Origin: Micromonospora sp. KC606
GTDB lineage: Bacteria > Actinomycetota > Actinomycetes > Mycobacteriales > Micromonosporaceae
Direction: 5' to 3'
Assembly (NCBI RefSeq): GCF_004348675.1
Contig: NZ_SMKN01000011.1
Location: 1-64,000 of the forward strand
Length of the DNA stretch: 64,000 bases
In this document: positions 41,941 to 51,077 of the stretch, in pieces
How the letters are laid out: each line of letters begins with the position of its first letter
Position numbering within the stretch: the stretch's first letter is position 1
The notes under the pieces: generated by a model
Told to the model about the DNA's origin: nothing
What the model saw: only the letters and a program-made list of their open reading frames with translations
The model's database searches: none
Program-made: the position numbers and the translations under genes

Positions 41941-42762
41941 TCAGGCAAGGGCTTCCTTGCCCGCGCTGCCCTCTAGGCGGCGGTGGGCGGCCATCCAGGC
42001 AGTGGCGAAGTCGACCAGCACAGGCTGGGACATCAGGCAGGCTCTCGCACCGCCCACTTGACTGGTTACTGCGGCTCCGGTGGCCTCGAAAGCGGCGCCC
42101 AGCCGGTCGAAGTCGCTCTCATCAGCGACCACGTCAACCCACGTGGTCCACCCGCTCGTACCGTCTGACTGTTGGACTGACGAGCCTGTGGCTGCCCGGA
42201 GTGGCGACACCTGCCGCCACTCCGCCAGGTGTAGTGATGTGTTGGCGCTGTGACCACATCCGAGCAGGAGCACCTTGCCGTTGAGCCGGTACACCGCGCC
42301 GAGCGGTGAGCTCTCGCCCAAAGCGTCGTCGAGTTGGTGCCCGCCCACGATGTCCGCGGCGTTCATACCGAGCGCGGCAAAGGAAACCTGGGGATGATCG
42401 CTGCGTTGAGCGCCCGGCCACGTGCGTACCGTCTCGGCGATGACCCCCATCCACCGGCTCGGCGTACACGCTCTGTCGAAGCCGGGAGTCTGCTCGCGGA
42501 TCACCGGCCACCACGCCTCTGGGACAGGCGGATGTCGCCACCCGGCCGGGTCTGTGTTGTCGGGCGTGTGAGTCGGCACGACGAGGGTGCCTTCGGGGCC
42601 GAGCACATCCAGCAACGCCTGTACGACTGCCTGGGTGCCTCCGACAACGAAGCCGAGACTCCGGTTCGAGGAATGCAGCAACAGGACGTCGCCCGAAGCA
42701 ACGCCGATTGTGCGCAGGTCGGACGCCAGAGACTGAACGGTGTGGGGTGTCGGCTGGTCCAT
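41941..42762 (-). CDS. Aminoglycoside N(3)-acetyltransferase-like protein
   Basis: 273 aa from the ATG at 42762 (MDQPTPHTVQSLASDLRTIG). The AAC(3) family pattern is visible: GVASGDVLLLHSSNRSLG, GTLVVPTHTPDNTDP, the catalytic-region SDHPQVSFAALG, and LLGCGHSANTSLH. AAC(3) enzymes acetylate the 3-amino group of 2-deoxystreptamine aminoglycosides with acetyl-CoA; the wider family (including YokD) acts on other substrates. No ribosome binding site was seen. Flanked by regions without genes, so it may be a recent arrival. Confidence 0.85.
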   Translation of the reverse strand: MDQPTPHTVQSLASDLRTIGVASGDVLLLHSSNRSLGFVVGGTQAVVQALLDVLGPEGTLVVPTHTPDNTDPAGWRHPPVPEAWWPVIREQTPGFDRACTPSRWMGVIAETVRTWPGAQRSDHPQVSFAALGMNAADIVGGHQLDDALGESSPLGAVYRLNGKVLLLGCGHSANTSLHLAEWRQVSPLRAATGSSVQQSDGTSGWTTWVDVVADESDFDRLGAAFEATGAAVTSQVGGARACLMSQPVLVDFATAWMAAHRRLEGSAGKEALA

Positions 42763-43002
42763 TCGGCGCAGCGTAAGCGAACCCTGGAGCCCTGACCACG
42801 CGTTTTGACCTGGCTGCGCCGAGTTCAAGGTGCCGGGCGATCGCAAGCACCAGCTGATCAGGCTCGCCTACGCCGCCAGCCCTCCCGCCAGCCTGATACG
42901 ACCGGTAGGTCGACCAGGAGCAAGGGGGCCAACAACGGCAGGGGACGACAAAGGCCCCCGACCAGCGCTTCCGCAGATCAGGGGGCCCTCACCATTGCCT
43001 GG

Positions 43003-43083
43003 TGGCGGGTAGAGGATTCGAACCTCTGTAGCTTTCGCGACGGATTTACAGTCCGCTCCCATTGGCCGCTCGGGCAACCCGCC
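43003..43083 (-). tRNA. trnY: tRNA-Tyr (GTA)
   Basis: 81 nt, class II with a long variable arm. Acceptor GGCGGGT with ACCCGCC, discriminator A; anticodon loop CTGTAAA gives GTA; T-arm GGTTCGAATCC. No encoded CCA. Solitary. Confidence 0.96.
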
Positions 43084-43229
43084 AGGGCGTGCCACCGCGC
43101 TCGCGCGGCAGCGGAGACAAGAATAGCGGCTGCCCCCGGAGCCGTCGCAACCGGGTACCGTCAGAGGGTCGTACCGCTGGTCAGCGGGAGACAAACGAGC
43201 ACAGACCGCCGGACAGCAGGAGCATGAAC

Positions 43230-43724
43230 ATGGCAGCGAACCCGTCGTTCGACATCGTGAGCAAGGTCGACCGTCAGGAGGTCGACAACGCCCTCCGCCA
43301 GGCGGAGAAGGAGCTCGCGACGCGGTTCGACTTCCGGGGCACCGGCGCCGAGATCTCCTGGTCGGGCGAGGAGGCGATCAGCCTCCAGGCGGAGACCGAG
43401 GAGCGGGTCCGAGCCGCCCTGGAGGTCTTCAAGGAGAAGCTGGTGAAGCGGAACATCTCGCTGAAGTCGCTGGACGCTGGCGATCCCCGCTCTTCTGGGA
43501 AGATCTTCAAGATCGACGCCAAGGTGATCCAGGGCATCGACTCCGACAAGGCCAAGGCGATCAGCAAGAAGATCCGCGACGAAGGCCCCAAGGGCGTACA
43601 GGCCCAGATCCAGGGCGACCAGCTGCGGGTCACCGGCAAGAAGAAGGACGACCTCCAGGCCGTCATCGCCCTGCTCAAGGGTGAGGACTTCGGCGTCGCC
43701 CTCCAGTTCACCAACTACAGGTAA
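43230..43724 (+). CDS. YajQ-family nucleotide-binding protein
   Basis: 164 aa. Sequence [35 protein letters not shown] and the C-terminal [16 protein letters not shown] match the UPF0234/YajQ family, two tandem ferredoxin-like RNA-binding-type domains. Family members in Xanthomonas and Pseudomonas bind cyclic di-GMP. I chose the ATG at 43230, which has AGGAG at 7 nt; the ATG at 43224 is too close to it. It lies 2 kb from a GGDEF-EAL gene but is on the opposite strand. Confidence 0.95.
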   Translation: MAANPSFDIVSKVDRQEVDNALRQAEKELATRFDFRGTGAEISWSGEEAISLQAETEERVRAALEVFKEKLVKRNISLKSLDAGDPRSSGKIFKIDAKVIQGIDSDKAKAISKKIRDEGPKGVQAQIQGDQLRVTGKKKDDLQAVIALLKGEDFGVALQFTNYR

Positions 43725-43770
43725 GAAGGCTGAGCCGGCCTGGTTTTATCCTCGGCCGGAGCCGGCATGA

Positions 43771-43803
43771 CGATGGCCCCGGCGCCGAACGCCGGGGCCA
43801 TCG
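43771..43803. terminator. Bidirectional terminator between convergent genes
   Basis: 14-bp perfect stem (43771-43784 with 43790-43803) and a 5-nt loop, between yajQ (plus) and the lipoprotein gene (minus). Confidence 0.75.
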
Positions 43804-43839
43804 AGCGGGCCCCCATCTCACCGCGATGGGTGCTGGTCA

Positions 43840-44340
43840 TCAGCTTTCGGACTCTGGGAACAGGTACAGGTCGAACCACAGTCCCTGACCGTCGACCTCC
43901 AGCTGCTGACTGCTGCCCGAGAGGCTGGGCGGGCCGGCGTAAGTGCCGGTAAGCGTATAGAGGCCCGGGTCAACGGCGAACCGAAAGCTGCCATCAGGGC
44001 CAGTGACAACCTCGATCCCGACCGGCTCCAGCCGGATCGTCGCCCCTACCACCGGCAACCAGGTGGTCATGTCGAGCGCTTGGCCCCTGAGGCTCCACAT
44101 GACGGAGACCGTGAAGAATCCTTGCGTCATGGGACTGTGCCGGCCCCGACGGTCGACCGCCACCGCGTACACCGGACGCTCACCGCTCACGGTGCCGACG
44201 TCGATCGTCACATTGGCCGCACCATCACGCCCCGCCGGGACCACGCTGCCCAGGTTGGTACCGCCAACGCTGGGCCCACAGCCGGCGATGGCGAAGAGCA
44301 GGAGGGCCGCAGGCAGGCGCGCGGTTCGGTCCCGGATCAT
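43840..44340 (-). CDS. Putative lipoprotein with a carboxypeptidase-regulatory-like domain
   Basis: 166 aa from the ATG at 44340 (MIRDRTARLPAALLLFAIAG). Arg-rich N-terminus, hydrophobic core and a lipobox IAGC give a lipidated Cys at about residue 21. The C-terminal half (VGATIRLEPVGIEVVTGPDG, SFRFAVDPGLYTLTGTYAG) has the pattern of a transthyretin-like, carboxypeptidase-regulatory fold. Likely anchored outside the cell membrane; role unknown. The frame is open upstream (to 44499) without a plausible signal peptide. Confidence 0.7.
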   Translation of the reverse strand: MIRDRTARLPAALLLFAIAGCGPSVGGTNLGSVVPAGRDGAANVTIDVGTVSGERPVYAVAVDRRGRHSPMTQGFFTVSVMWSLRGQALDMTTWLPVVGATIRLEPVGIEVVTGPDGSFRFAVDPGLYTLTGTYAGPPSLSGSSQQLEVDGQGLWFDLYLFPESES

Positions 44341-44528
44341 GAGGGGCAGCGTAGTGGTTGAAGGCGTGCTCCCAAGCTTGATCGCTTCGTCCCGAAGGAA
44401 CAGTCTCGTGGCGACAAGCTGCACCCGCAGCTCGTCCGAGCTGGTTGGATGATCCGCCGCCGTCCATGCACGCCCGTGCCGGCTTGCGCTGGTCGTCACT
44501 CAGCGAGTCGCCCAGCCGCTGCCAACGA

Positions 44529-44909
44529 CTACCGCGCCCGCCTGGCAGGTCTGCAAGTGAGGCAATTTGGGTCGTTGTCCTCCGGCCCGTTCGGCCACAA
44601 ACAGACAACGTCCGCGCCGGTCTCCTGCGCAAGCCGTGCCGCTAGGACCGGTCCCATTTCACGCCAGCTCTCACGCTCTTGAACGGTCGCGTCCTCGCCG
44701 CCCCCGTACTCGCTGTGCCGTTCCCACCATTCGCGCCAAGCCCACAAGTTGTGAGCCAGCTCCCCGGAAATCCCAAGTCGCTGCGGCGAGGACATACCAG
44801 CCGGCTCCCAAACCGGAAAGGCAGAATGCTCAGGGAACACATCCAAGCGGTAGCCGCCTGGCGGTAGCCCCTTGGAACACCACCGTGCGTGCCGTCGGAA
44901 CTCCTCCAT
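44529..44909 (-). CDS. Hypothetical protein, 126 aa
   Basis: Start ATG at 44909, preceded by AGGGGGG at 5 nt (MEEFRRHARWCSKGLPPGGY). A Trp-rich middle (HNLWAWREWWERHSEYGG) and a C-terminus with DVVCLWPNGPEDNDPNCLTC. Not recognised. No signal peptide or membrane helix. Its 3' end lies 188 nt upstream of the lipoprotein gene in the same direction. Confidence 0.6.
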   Translation of the reverse strand: MEEFRRHARWCSKGLPPGGYRLDVFPEHSAFPVWEPAGMSSPQRLGISGELAHNLWAWREWWERHSEYGGGEDATVQERESWREMGPVLAARLAQETGADVVCLWPNGPEDNDPNCLTCRPARRAR

Positions 44910-45276
44910 GTCCACCCCCCTGTCAGAACACGGACCGTGTGACCCGCACCGGCGCCTCGACCGCGTTGCCAGACGATTCGCCATCCTGTACGCCACCGGC
45001 CCGCCCTCCAGCAAGAGCGGGCCGCCGCCTCGGCTCGACACGTCAAACGGACCTTGGCCCAGCTTCGGTCGTTGGCGGGCGGCGCAGCGGATTGTCGCGT
45101 GCAGCTCGATGTGCGGATCTTCGACGACTCGGACGTCACGTTCGGTCAGCTCAGCGGTGCGGTCGACGTCGACGACGCTGCTACGTGGGTCGGGCTGTCG
45201 CCTCGCTGCTGGGCGGTGTCGCTGCCGCCTGCCGGCCGGCGCGGCGCTGGCCGGCAGGCGCGCCGGCGGTGCCCGC
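44910..45276. other. 367-bp region without a supported gene
   Basis: Open frames on both strands look like chance in GC-rich DNA. A plus-strand frame (45054-45323) has a protein-like stretch (VRIFDDSDVTFGQLSGAVDV) but lacks a convincing start and overlaps the 31-aa gene. It could be a gene remnant. Confidence 0.4.
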
Positions 45277-45372
45277 TCAGCGCGAGAAGATCAGCAGCAG
45301 CACCACGGTCAGGATGGCGCTGACCAGGATCGAACCGAGGCAGCCGATCCGGTTCGAGAAGAAGAGAAACAT
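45277..45372 (-). CDS. 31-aa single-pass membrane peptide
   Basis: MFLFFSNRIGCLGSILVSAI followed by a Leu/Val-rich segment ending IFSR. One membrane helix with a conserved-looking SNRIGCLGS head; similar short proteins are familiar in actinobacteria (from memory). The ATG at 45372 lacks a good ribosome binding site; an in-frame GTG at 45393 would give 38 aa. It lies 30-50 nt after the MFS gene, in the same direction. Confidence 0.55.
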   Translation of the reverse strand: MFLFFSNRIGCLGSILVSAILTVVLLLIFSR

Positions 45373-45423
45373 GCCTGCCGGGGTACCCGTCACCCCGGCC
45401 CGCACACCCTGTCGGCCTGTCTG

Positions 45424-46686
45424 TCAGGCGGGTACCGGCTGCTCGACGCGTACCGCGGTGGCTTCTGCGCGAGCGATCGGCCCGGCTGGCAGCGCGGCGA
45501 CCCCGGCCCCGACGGCGACCGCCGCCCCGGCGAACAGGAAGGCCCAGGTAACTCCGCCGCCGTGGTCGATGATCAGACCCGCGACCGCCGCGCCCACGGC
45601 GCTCGCCGCGACCGACATCGTGACGACCCAGGTGTACGCCTCGTTCAGCATGCTCGCCGGGGCGATTCGCCCGACCAGGGTGTTCTCCAGGGTGAGCGCG
45701 GGCGCGATGGTGGCCCCGCCGACCACCAGGGCGATGCCGAGCGCCAGCGGGGTGGGCATGACCGCGAAGACCGCGAAGCTGCTGGCGACCGCGCCGAGCA
45801 GCCACGCGAACTGCCGGGTCATGGCGGCTGACGGCTTGCGCAGGCCGAACCAGAAGCCGCCGAGGGCGCTGCCCACGCCCCAGACGGCCAGCAGCAGGCC
45901 GGCGAGGCTCTCCGGGTCGCCGCCGATGGACCGGTCATCCGCGAAGGCCGGCACGGTCACGCCGGCCGCCCCGAACGCGATGCCGAGGCTCGCGACGCAG
46001 ACCAGCAGGGCGGGGAAACCGCCCGCCCGCAGCGGGCCGAGTCCTCGGGCATGGTGCTCGCGCGCGTGTGGCCGCCAGCCGCGCATGACCCGTCCGAGCG
46101 CCACCGCCGTGGTGCCGACCAGGGTTACCACGGCGGCGCCGACGAGCGCGGCCGCGGCGCTGGCGACGAGCACGAAAACGGCCACCAGCAGCGGGCCGAG
46201 CACGAAAACGATCTCGAAGAGCGTGGTCTCGGCGGCGAGAGCCGTGTTGCGCAGGTGGTACCGACCGGAGGCGGGGCCGGTGAGGTCGTTCCAGGCGCCT
46301 CGAAGTGCCGCGGTCAACGGCGGATAGGTGGCGCCGGCCAGGCCGGCGGCGAGGTAGATCAGCCCGAGGTCACCGATGTCGCTGCGGCTGGCCCACAGCA
46401 GGCCGAACAGGGCGAGCGGGTGGGCCACGGCGGTGGCCAGCAGGACCGGGGTCGGGCCGAGCCGGTCGGAGATCCGCCCGGCGACCGGGCTGAGCGCGGC
46501 GCCGGAGAGTGCGTAGGTGCCGCCGGCGACGGCGGCCAGCGAGTATCGCCCCGTCACCTGCTCCACCACCAGCAGTAGCGCCAGCGGCGTCATGCCGATC
46601 CCGAGCCGCCCGAGGATGCCGAGGAGCAACAGCACCGGTGCGCCGGGAATCCGCCAGACGCCCAGATACTGGCGCAGTGCGACCAC
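45424..46686 (-). CDS. MFS transporter
   Basis: 420 aa with about twelve hydrophobic helices. The loop [14 protein letters not shown] after helix 2 is the MFS signature A variant (G-R-x-x-D-R). Start near [15 protein letters not shown]. Substrate unknown; this plan (YfcJ/Bcr-like with a conserved [13 protein letters not shown] segment) is typical of actinobacterial drug or sugar exporters. Probably cotranscribed with the 31-aa membrane peptide downstream. Confidence 0.85.
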   Translation of the reverse strand: MVALRQYLGVWRIPGAPVLLLLGILGRLGIGMTPLALLLVVEQVTGRYSLAAVAGGTYALSGAALSPVAGRISDRLGPTPVLLATAVAHPLALFGLLWASRSDIGDLGLIYLAAGLAGATYPPLTAALRGAWNDLTGPASGRYHLRNTALAAETTLFEIVFVLGPLLVAVFVLVASAAAALVGAAVVTLVGTTAVALGRVMRGWRPHAREHHARGLGPLRAGGFPALLVCVASLGIAFGAAGVTVPAFADDRSIGGDPESLAGLLLAVWGVGSALGGFWFGLRKPSAAMTRQFAWLLGAVASSFAVFAVMPTPLALGIALVVGGATIAPALTLENTLVGRIAPASMLNEAYTWVVTMSVAASAVGAAVAGLIIDHGGGVTWAFLFAGAAVAVGAGVAALPAGPIARAEATAVRVEQPVPA

Positions 46687-46842
46687 GGTCGGCCTCCGGA
46701 GGTGTAATGGGTGAGAGCTTTCCCGACCCTAACGGCGGGCACCCCTGGCGGAAAGCGGTTATGGCCGGCGTGAGCATCCCCGCGACACTGGTCCGCCCGG
46801 AACCGGCGGACCGGTCCCGGGCGGGTTCGGGTCGTGCGGACG

Positions 46843-47727
46843 TCAGCGCTGGAACCGCACCGGTCCACCAGTGGCGGCCATCTGCTCCAGCCGGGCCACC
46901 CGCTCCTCCATCCGTGGGTGGGTGGAGAAGAGCGCCGCGATGCCGCCACCCCGCTTGAACGGGTTGTCGATCATCAGGTGGGCGGTGCTGGTCAGCTGGC
47001 CCTGCGCCGGCAACGGACGGGCCTGCGTACCCATGTGGATCTTCTTCAGGGCACTTGCCAGGGCCAGCGGGTCGCGGGTGAGCTGGGCGCCGGAGGCGTC
47101 GGCCTGGAACTCCCGGCTCCGGCTGATCGCCAACTGGATCACGGTTGCCGCGATCGGCCCGAGGATCAGCGTGAGCAGCAGCACCGCCGGGTTCGGGGCG
47201 TCCTCGTCGTCGCCGCCCCCCAACGGGATGAACCAGGCGATGTTGGCGAGCATGGTGATGATGCCGGCCAGACCGGCGGCCACACTGGAGATCAGGATGT
47301 CCCGGTTGTAGACGTGCGACAGTTCATGGCCGATCACGCCACGCAACTCGCGGTAGTCCAGGATCTCGGTGATCCCCTGGGTCACGCAGACCGCCGCGTT
47401 CTGCGGGTTGCGCCCGGTGGCGAACGCGTTGGGTTGCGAGGTCGGGCTGACGTACAGCCGGGGCATCGGCTGCCGCGCCTCGGTGGCCAACTCCCGGACC
47501 ATCCGGTACAGCTCGGGGAATTCCGCCTCGCTGACCGGTTGCGCCCGCATCGACCGCAGCGCGAGCTTGTCGGAGTAGAAGTAGGTGACGCCGTTCATCA
47601 GCAGCGAGGCGACGACGGCGACGACCAGGCCACCACTGCCGCCGAACCAGTAGCCCACCGCCAGGATCAGCGAGGTGAGCAGGCCGAGCAGCGCGGCGGT
47701 CTTGAAACGGTTGTGGTGCACGGTCAC
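46843..47727 (-). CDS. htpX: Protease HtpX
   Basis: 294 aa. Membrane-embedded M48 zinc metalloprotease for quality control of membrane proteins. Zinc motif HELSH at residues 134-138 with the third ligand in [23 protein letters not shown] precedes it. Two N-terminal and two internal membrane helices. The start [15 protein letters not shown] has a GGAGT sequence upstream. It stands alone between nuoN and the MFS gene. Confidence 0.96.
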   Translation of the reverse strand: MTVHHNRFKTAALLGLLTSLILAVGYWFGGSGGLVVAVVASLLMNGVTYFYSDKLALRSMRAQPVSEAEFPELYRMVRELATEARQPMPRLYVSPTSQPNAFATGRNPQNAAVCVTQGITEILDYRELRGVIGHELSHVYNRDILISSVAAGLAGIITMLANIAWFIPLGGGDDEDAPNPAVLLLTLILGPIAATVIQLAISRSREFQADASGAQLTRDPLALASALKKIHMGTQARPLPAQGQLTSTAHLMIDNPFKRGGGIAALFSTHPRMEERVARLEQMAATGGPVRFQR

Positions 47728-47878
47728 TCCTTCGGTGCGCGGGCCGCGCGGGACCCGCCGACCCGTACAACATCACCGGTACCCCGCAACCGTCCCGTTC
47801 ATGACTGGGAATTGCCTGGAGCAGGCTGTGCGCCCGCTGAACGCCCCCGGCGCAGGGCGGCAACCCGCGCCGGCACGG

Positions 47879-49339
47879 TCAACGGACGGCGAGGTCCAGG
47901 ACCAGTTGGGGAGCGAAGCCGATCACCACGGTCGAGGCGGCCGCGAGCGCCAACGTCACCGTCACCGTCCAGGCCGGTTGGCGGACCGAAGCAGCCGGGC
48001 CGGGAGAGGCGTAGAGGGTGGCGGTGAGGCGCAGGTAGTAGGCGAGGCCGACCACCGCGTTGACCGCCACCACCAGGGCCAGCCAGCCCGCCCCGCCGTC
48101 CAGCACCGAGCGGACCACCGTCACCTTGGCGAAGAGGCCGGCCAGGCCCGGCGGCAGCCCGGCCAGACCGGTCAGCGCCAGCGCGAACGCCGCGCCGACC
48201 CACGGGTGCCGGCGGGCAGCGCCGCGCAGGTCGTCGACGCTGCCGCCGTCCGCGCCGACCGGGCGCAACGCCACCAGCGCCGCGAACGCGACGAGTTCCA
48301 ACGTCACGAAGAAGACCGCGTACCCGACGACGGCCGCGAAGGCGGTGGCGCGGGCGTCCCCGGTGCGGCCGGCGGCCAGCGCCAGCGCGCCCAGCGGCGC
48401 CAGGATGTAACCGGCCTGGGCCACCGACGACCAGGCCAGCAGCCGGACGGTACGCCGCTGGCGCAGCGCCACCAGGTTGCCGACCGTCATGGTGAGCACG
48501 GCGAGCGCGGCGAGCACCGGGCCGGTGACGTCGGCCGGCAACGCCCGCTGCACCACGGCGAGCAGGGCGACCACCCCGCCGAGCTTCGAGGCGGTGGAGA
48601 GGTACGCCGCCACCGGCACCGGCGCGCCGTCGTAGGTGGCCGGGGCCCAGGCGTGGAACGGCACCGCCGCCACCTTGAAGGCGAGCCCGACCACCACCAG
48701 CGTGACCGCTGCGGTGGTCAACGGCAGGTCTCGGGCGTCAGCGAGGAGCGCGCCGAGCCGGTCGAGGTGCAGCCCACCGGTGACCGCGTACAGCAGCGCC
48801 GCGCCGAGAAGGGTGAGGGTGGTCGCCACCACGCTGACCACGAAGAAGGTGACCGCCGCCTCGGCGCTGGCGAGGCTGCCCCGACGCAGCCCGACCAGGA
48901 CGTACAACGGGAGGGTGAGGGTCTCCAACGCGACGATCAGGGTGATCAGGTCACCGGCCGCGCCGAGCACCACGCCGCCGGTCATCGAGCAGGCGAGCAG
49001 GAAGCAGTACTCCCCCACCGGGGTCGGACCGCTGCCCAGCAGCGGCCCGGAGAGCCCGAGCACCCCGAGGGTGAGCAGCGCGAAGACGGCGGCGACCAGG
49101 GCCGACCGCCCGTCGAAGACCCAGGAGCAGTCGGCCCCGACGCAGAAGGTGCGGCGGGTTTCTCCCGCGCCCACCGCCACCGCGCCGGCCACGGTGGCGA
49201 CCGCCCCCACGGCGGCCACGGCCACGGTCGCGCCGGCGCGGGCCAACAGCAGGTCGGCCAGGAGCACCAGGACGGCGGTGCCGGCCGCCAGGTACGCCGG
49301 CAGCAGCGCCACGTTGTCGACGCTCTGCACCAGACTCAT
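47879..49339 (-). CDS. nuoN: NADH-quinone oxidoreductase subunit N
   Basis: 486 aa. An antiporter-like proton-pumping subunit of complex I with ~14 helices. YLSTASKLGGVVALLAVVQ and KVAAVPFHAWAPATYDGAPV carry the conserved Lys and His positions. I chose the ATG at 49339, which has GGAGG at 8 nt; an in-frame GTG at 49348 lies within that site. It is the last nuo gene of this block, separated from nuoM by a tandem repeat array. Confidence 0.97.
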   Translation of the reverse strand: MSLVQSVDNVALLPAYLAAGTAVLVLLADLLLARAGATVAVAAVGAVATVAGAVAVGAGETRRTFCVGADCSWVFDGRSALVAAVFALLTLGVLGLSGPLLGSGPTPVGEYCFLLACSMTGGVVLGAAGDLITLIVALETLTLPLYVLVGLRRGSLASAEAAVTFFVVSVVATTLTLLGAALLYAVTGGLHLDRLGALLADARDLPLTTAAVTLVVVGLAFKVAAVPFHAWAPATYDGAPVPVAAYLSTASKLGGVVALLAVVQRALPADVTGPVLAALAVLTMTVGNLVALRQRRTVRLLAWSSVAQAGYILAPLGALALAAGRTGDARATAFAAVVGYAVFFVTLELVAFAALVALRPVGADGGSVDDLRGAARRHPWVGAAFALALTGLAGLPPGLAGLFAKVTVVRSVLDGGAGWLALVVAVNAVVGLAYYLRLTATLYASPGPAASVRQPAWTVTVTLALAAASTVVIGFAPQLVLDLAVR

Positions 49340-49380
49340 GCCGCCCACCTCCGCCGTACCTCCACCGGTCCGCCCGCGAC

Positions 49381-49578
49381 CGACCTCCTCACGCTCACCC
49401 GCGTCACCCCAGCTCGCGACTGCGGGGCTCGCAAACCCGGCTCACTCCTCACGCTCACCCGCGACACCCCAGCTCGCGACTGCGGGGCTCGCAAACCCGG
49501 CTCACTCCTCACGCTCACCCGCGACACCCCAGCTCGCGACTGCGGGGCTCGCAAACCCGGCTCACTCCTCACGCTCAC
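49381..49578. repeat. 60-bp tandem repeat array between nuoM and nuoN
   Basis: Three copies in a row with an exact 60-bp period (49381-49440, 49441-49500, 49501-49560) plus a partial fourth (49561-49578). Copies 2 and 3 are identical; copy 1 differs at a few positions. The array begins at the nuoM stop codon. The unit has no stop in one minus-strand frame (20 codons, SVRSEPGLRAPQSR) and shares its core with 51078-51237. Confidence 0.95.
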
Positions 49579-51077
49579 CGCAGCACCCCGACCAGGGCGT
49601 CCACCGGGCCGGCGGCGAAGCCGAGCACCAGCGCCGGCACCAGTCCCACCGCCAGGGCCAGCAGCATCAGCGGCGTCCAGGCGGCCAGCTCCGCGCCGGC
49701 CAGGCCGGGGGCGACCCGGGCCACCGCCGGGGTGGGCCGCCCGTGGGTGACCTGCCGCAACAGCCGCAGGAAGTACGCGGCGGTGAGCGCGCCGCCGATC
49801 GCGGCCAGGACGGCCAGCGTGGTCCACAGCCCACCGCCCCGCCCGACGGCGGCGACCACGGCGAACGCCTCCCCCCAGAAGCCGGCCAGCCCGGGCAGGC
49901 CCAGCGAGGCGACCGCAGCGAAGCCGAGCAGCCCGGCGAGCCGGGGCGCCGTCTCCCGCAGCCCGGACAGCTCCGCCAGCGCGCCGGTGCCGGTGCGATC
50001 CTTGATCGCCCCGGCGAGGAAGAAGAGCAGGCCGGTGATCACACCGTGCGCGATGTTGCCGATCAGCGCGGCCTGGATGCCGGTGGCGGTCAGGGTGGCC
50101 ACCCCGAGCAGCACGAAGCCCATGTGCCCGACGCTCGAGTACGCGATGAGCCGTTTCAGGTCGTCCTGGGCGAGGCAGACCAGCGAACCGACGATGATCG
50201 CGGCGACGGCGAGCACGCCGAGCGCCGGGGCGGCCCAACGTGCCCCCTCCGGCGCCACCCCGACCGCCATCCGGACCAGGCCGTACGTGCCCATCTTCAG
50301 CAACACCCCGGCGAGGATGACACTGCCCACGGTGGGGGCCTGGGTGTGCGCGTCGGGCAACCAGGAATGCAGCGGCCAGAGCGGACTCTTCACCGCGAAC
50401 GCGAACGCCAACAAAGTGAACGCGGCCAGTTGGGTGCCCCGGGACAGGCCCGTACCACCGGTGAGGGCGGCCACGTCGGCGGTCCCGGCCTCGGCGACCA
50501 CCACGTAGACACCGACGAGCAACAGCACCGAGCCGAGGAGGGTGTAGAGGGCGAACTTGCGGGCCGCTCGCCGCCGGTCCTCGCCGCCCCAACCGGCGAT
50601 GATCGCGTACATCGGCAGCAGGACGACCTCGAAGAAGACGAAGAACAGCACCAGGTCCAGGGCGAGGAACGTGCCGAGGATGCCGACCTCGACCACCAGC
50701 AACAACGCCACCAGGGCCCGGCCGGTGCCGCCCGCCGGCACCCGCCAGACCGTGTAGCCGCAGCAGAGCACGGTCAGCAGCGCGGTCAGCACCACCAGCG
50801 GCCAGGAGAGACCGTCCACGCCGAGGTGGAAGCGCAGGTCGAGGCCCGGCACCCAGGGCAGGTCGAGCCGGTGCCAGGGCAGCACCGCCGGCGCCGGGCC
50901 GAAGGCGGACCAGCCGCGGTCGCCGGACACCAGCAGCACCGCGGCGACCAGGGTCAGCCCGGCGACCGCCGTGCCGACCAGCCGGGCGGCCCGGTCCCGG
51001 GGTGTCACCGCCACCAGCACCGCCCCGACCGCCGGCGTCGCCAGCACCGCGACCAGCAGGAACTCTCCGAGACTCAC
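49575..51077 (-). CDS. nuoM: NADH-quinone oxidoreductase subunit M
   Basis: 500 aa. Second antiporter-like subunit, ~14 helices. LILAGVLLKMGTYGLVRM and the PLWPLHSWLPDAHTQAPT stretch carry the family Lys and His residues. GTG start at 51077; its ribosome binding site (GAGGTGG) lies in the sequence that is tandemly repeated upstream. The TGA stop is the first codon-equivalent of the downstream repeat array. All antiporter motifs are present. Confidence 0.97.
   Translation of the reverse strand: MSLGEFLLVAVLATPAVGAVLVAVTPRDRAARLVGTAVAGLTLVAAVLLVSGDRGWSAFGPAPAVLPWHRLDLPWVPGLDLRFHLGVDGLSWPLVVLTALLTVLCCGYTVWRVPAGGTGRALVALLLVVEVGILGTFLALDLVLFFVFFEVVLLPMYAIIAGWGGEDRRRAARKFALYTLLGSVLLLVGVYVVVAEAGTADVAALTGGTGLSRGTQLAAFTLLAFAFAVKSPLWPLHSWLPDAHTQAPTVGSVILAGVLLKMGTYGLVRMAVGVAPEGARWAAPALGVLAVAAIIVGSLVCLAQDDLKRLIAYSSVGHMGFVLLGVATLTATGIQAALIGNIAHGVITGLLFFLAGAIKDRTGTGALAELSGLRETAPRLAGLLGFAAVASLGLPGLAGFWGEAFAVVAAVGRGGGLWTTLAVLAAIGGALTAAYFLRLLRQVTHGRPTPAVARVAPGLAGAELAAWTPLMLLALAVGLVPALVLGFAAGPVDALVGVLR

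Noticed and set aside
41325..42284. Plus-strand open frame of 319 codons overlapping the 49-aa gene and the AAC(3)-like gene
   Set aside because: Low-complexity Arg/Pro/Ser composition and overlap with a gene recognised by homology on the other strand.
45054..45323. Plus-strand frame with a protein-like stretch
   Set aside because: No convincing start, and it overlaps the 31-aa membrane peptide gene; kept only as a possible remnant in the description of the gap.
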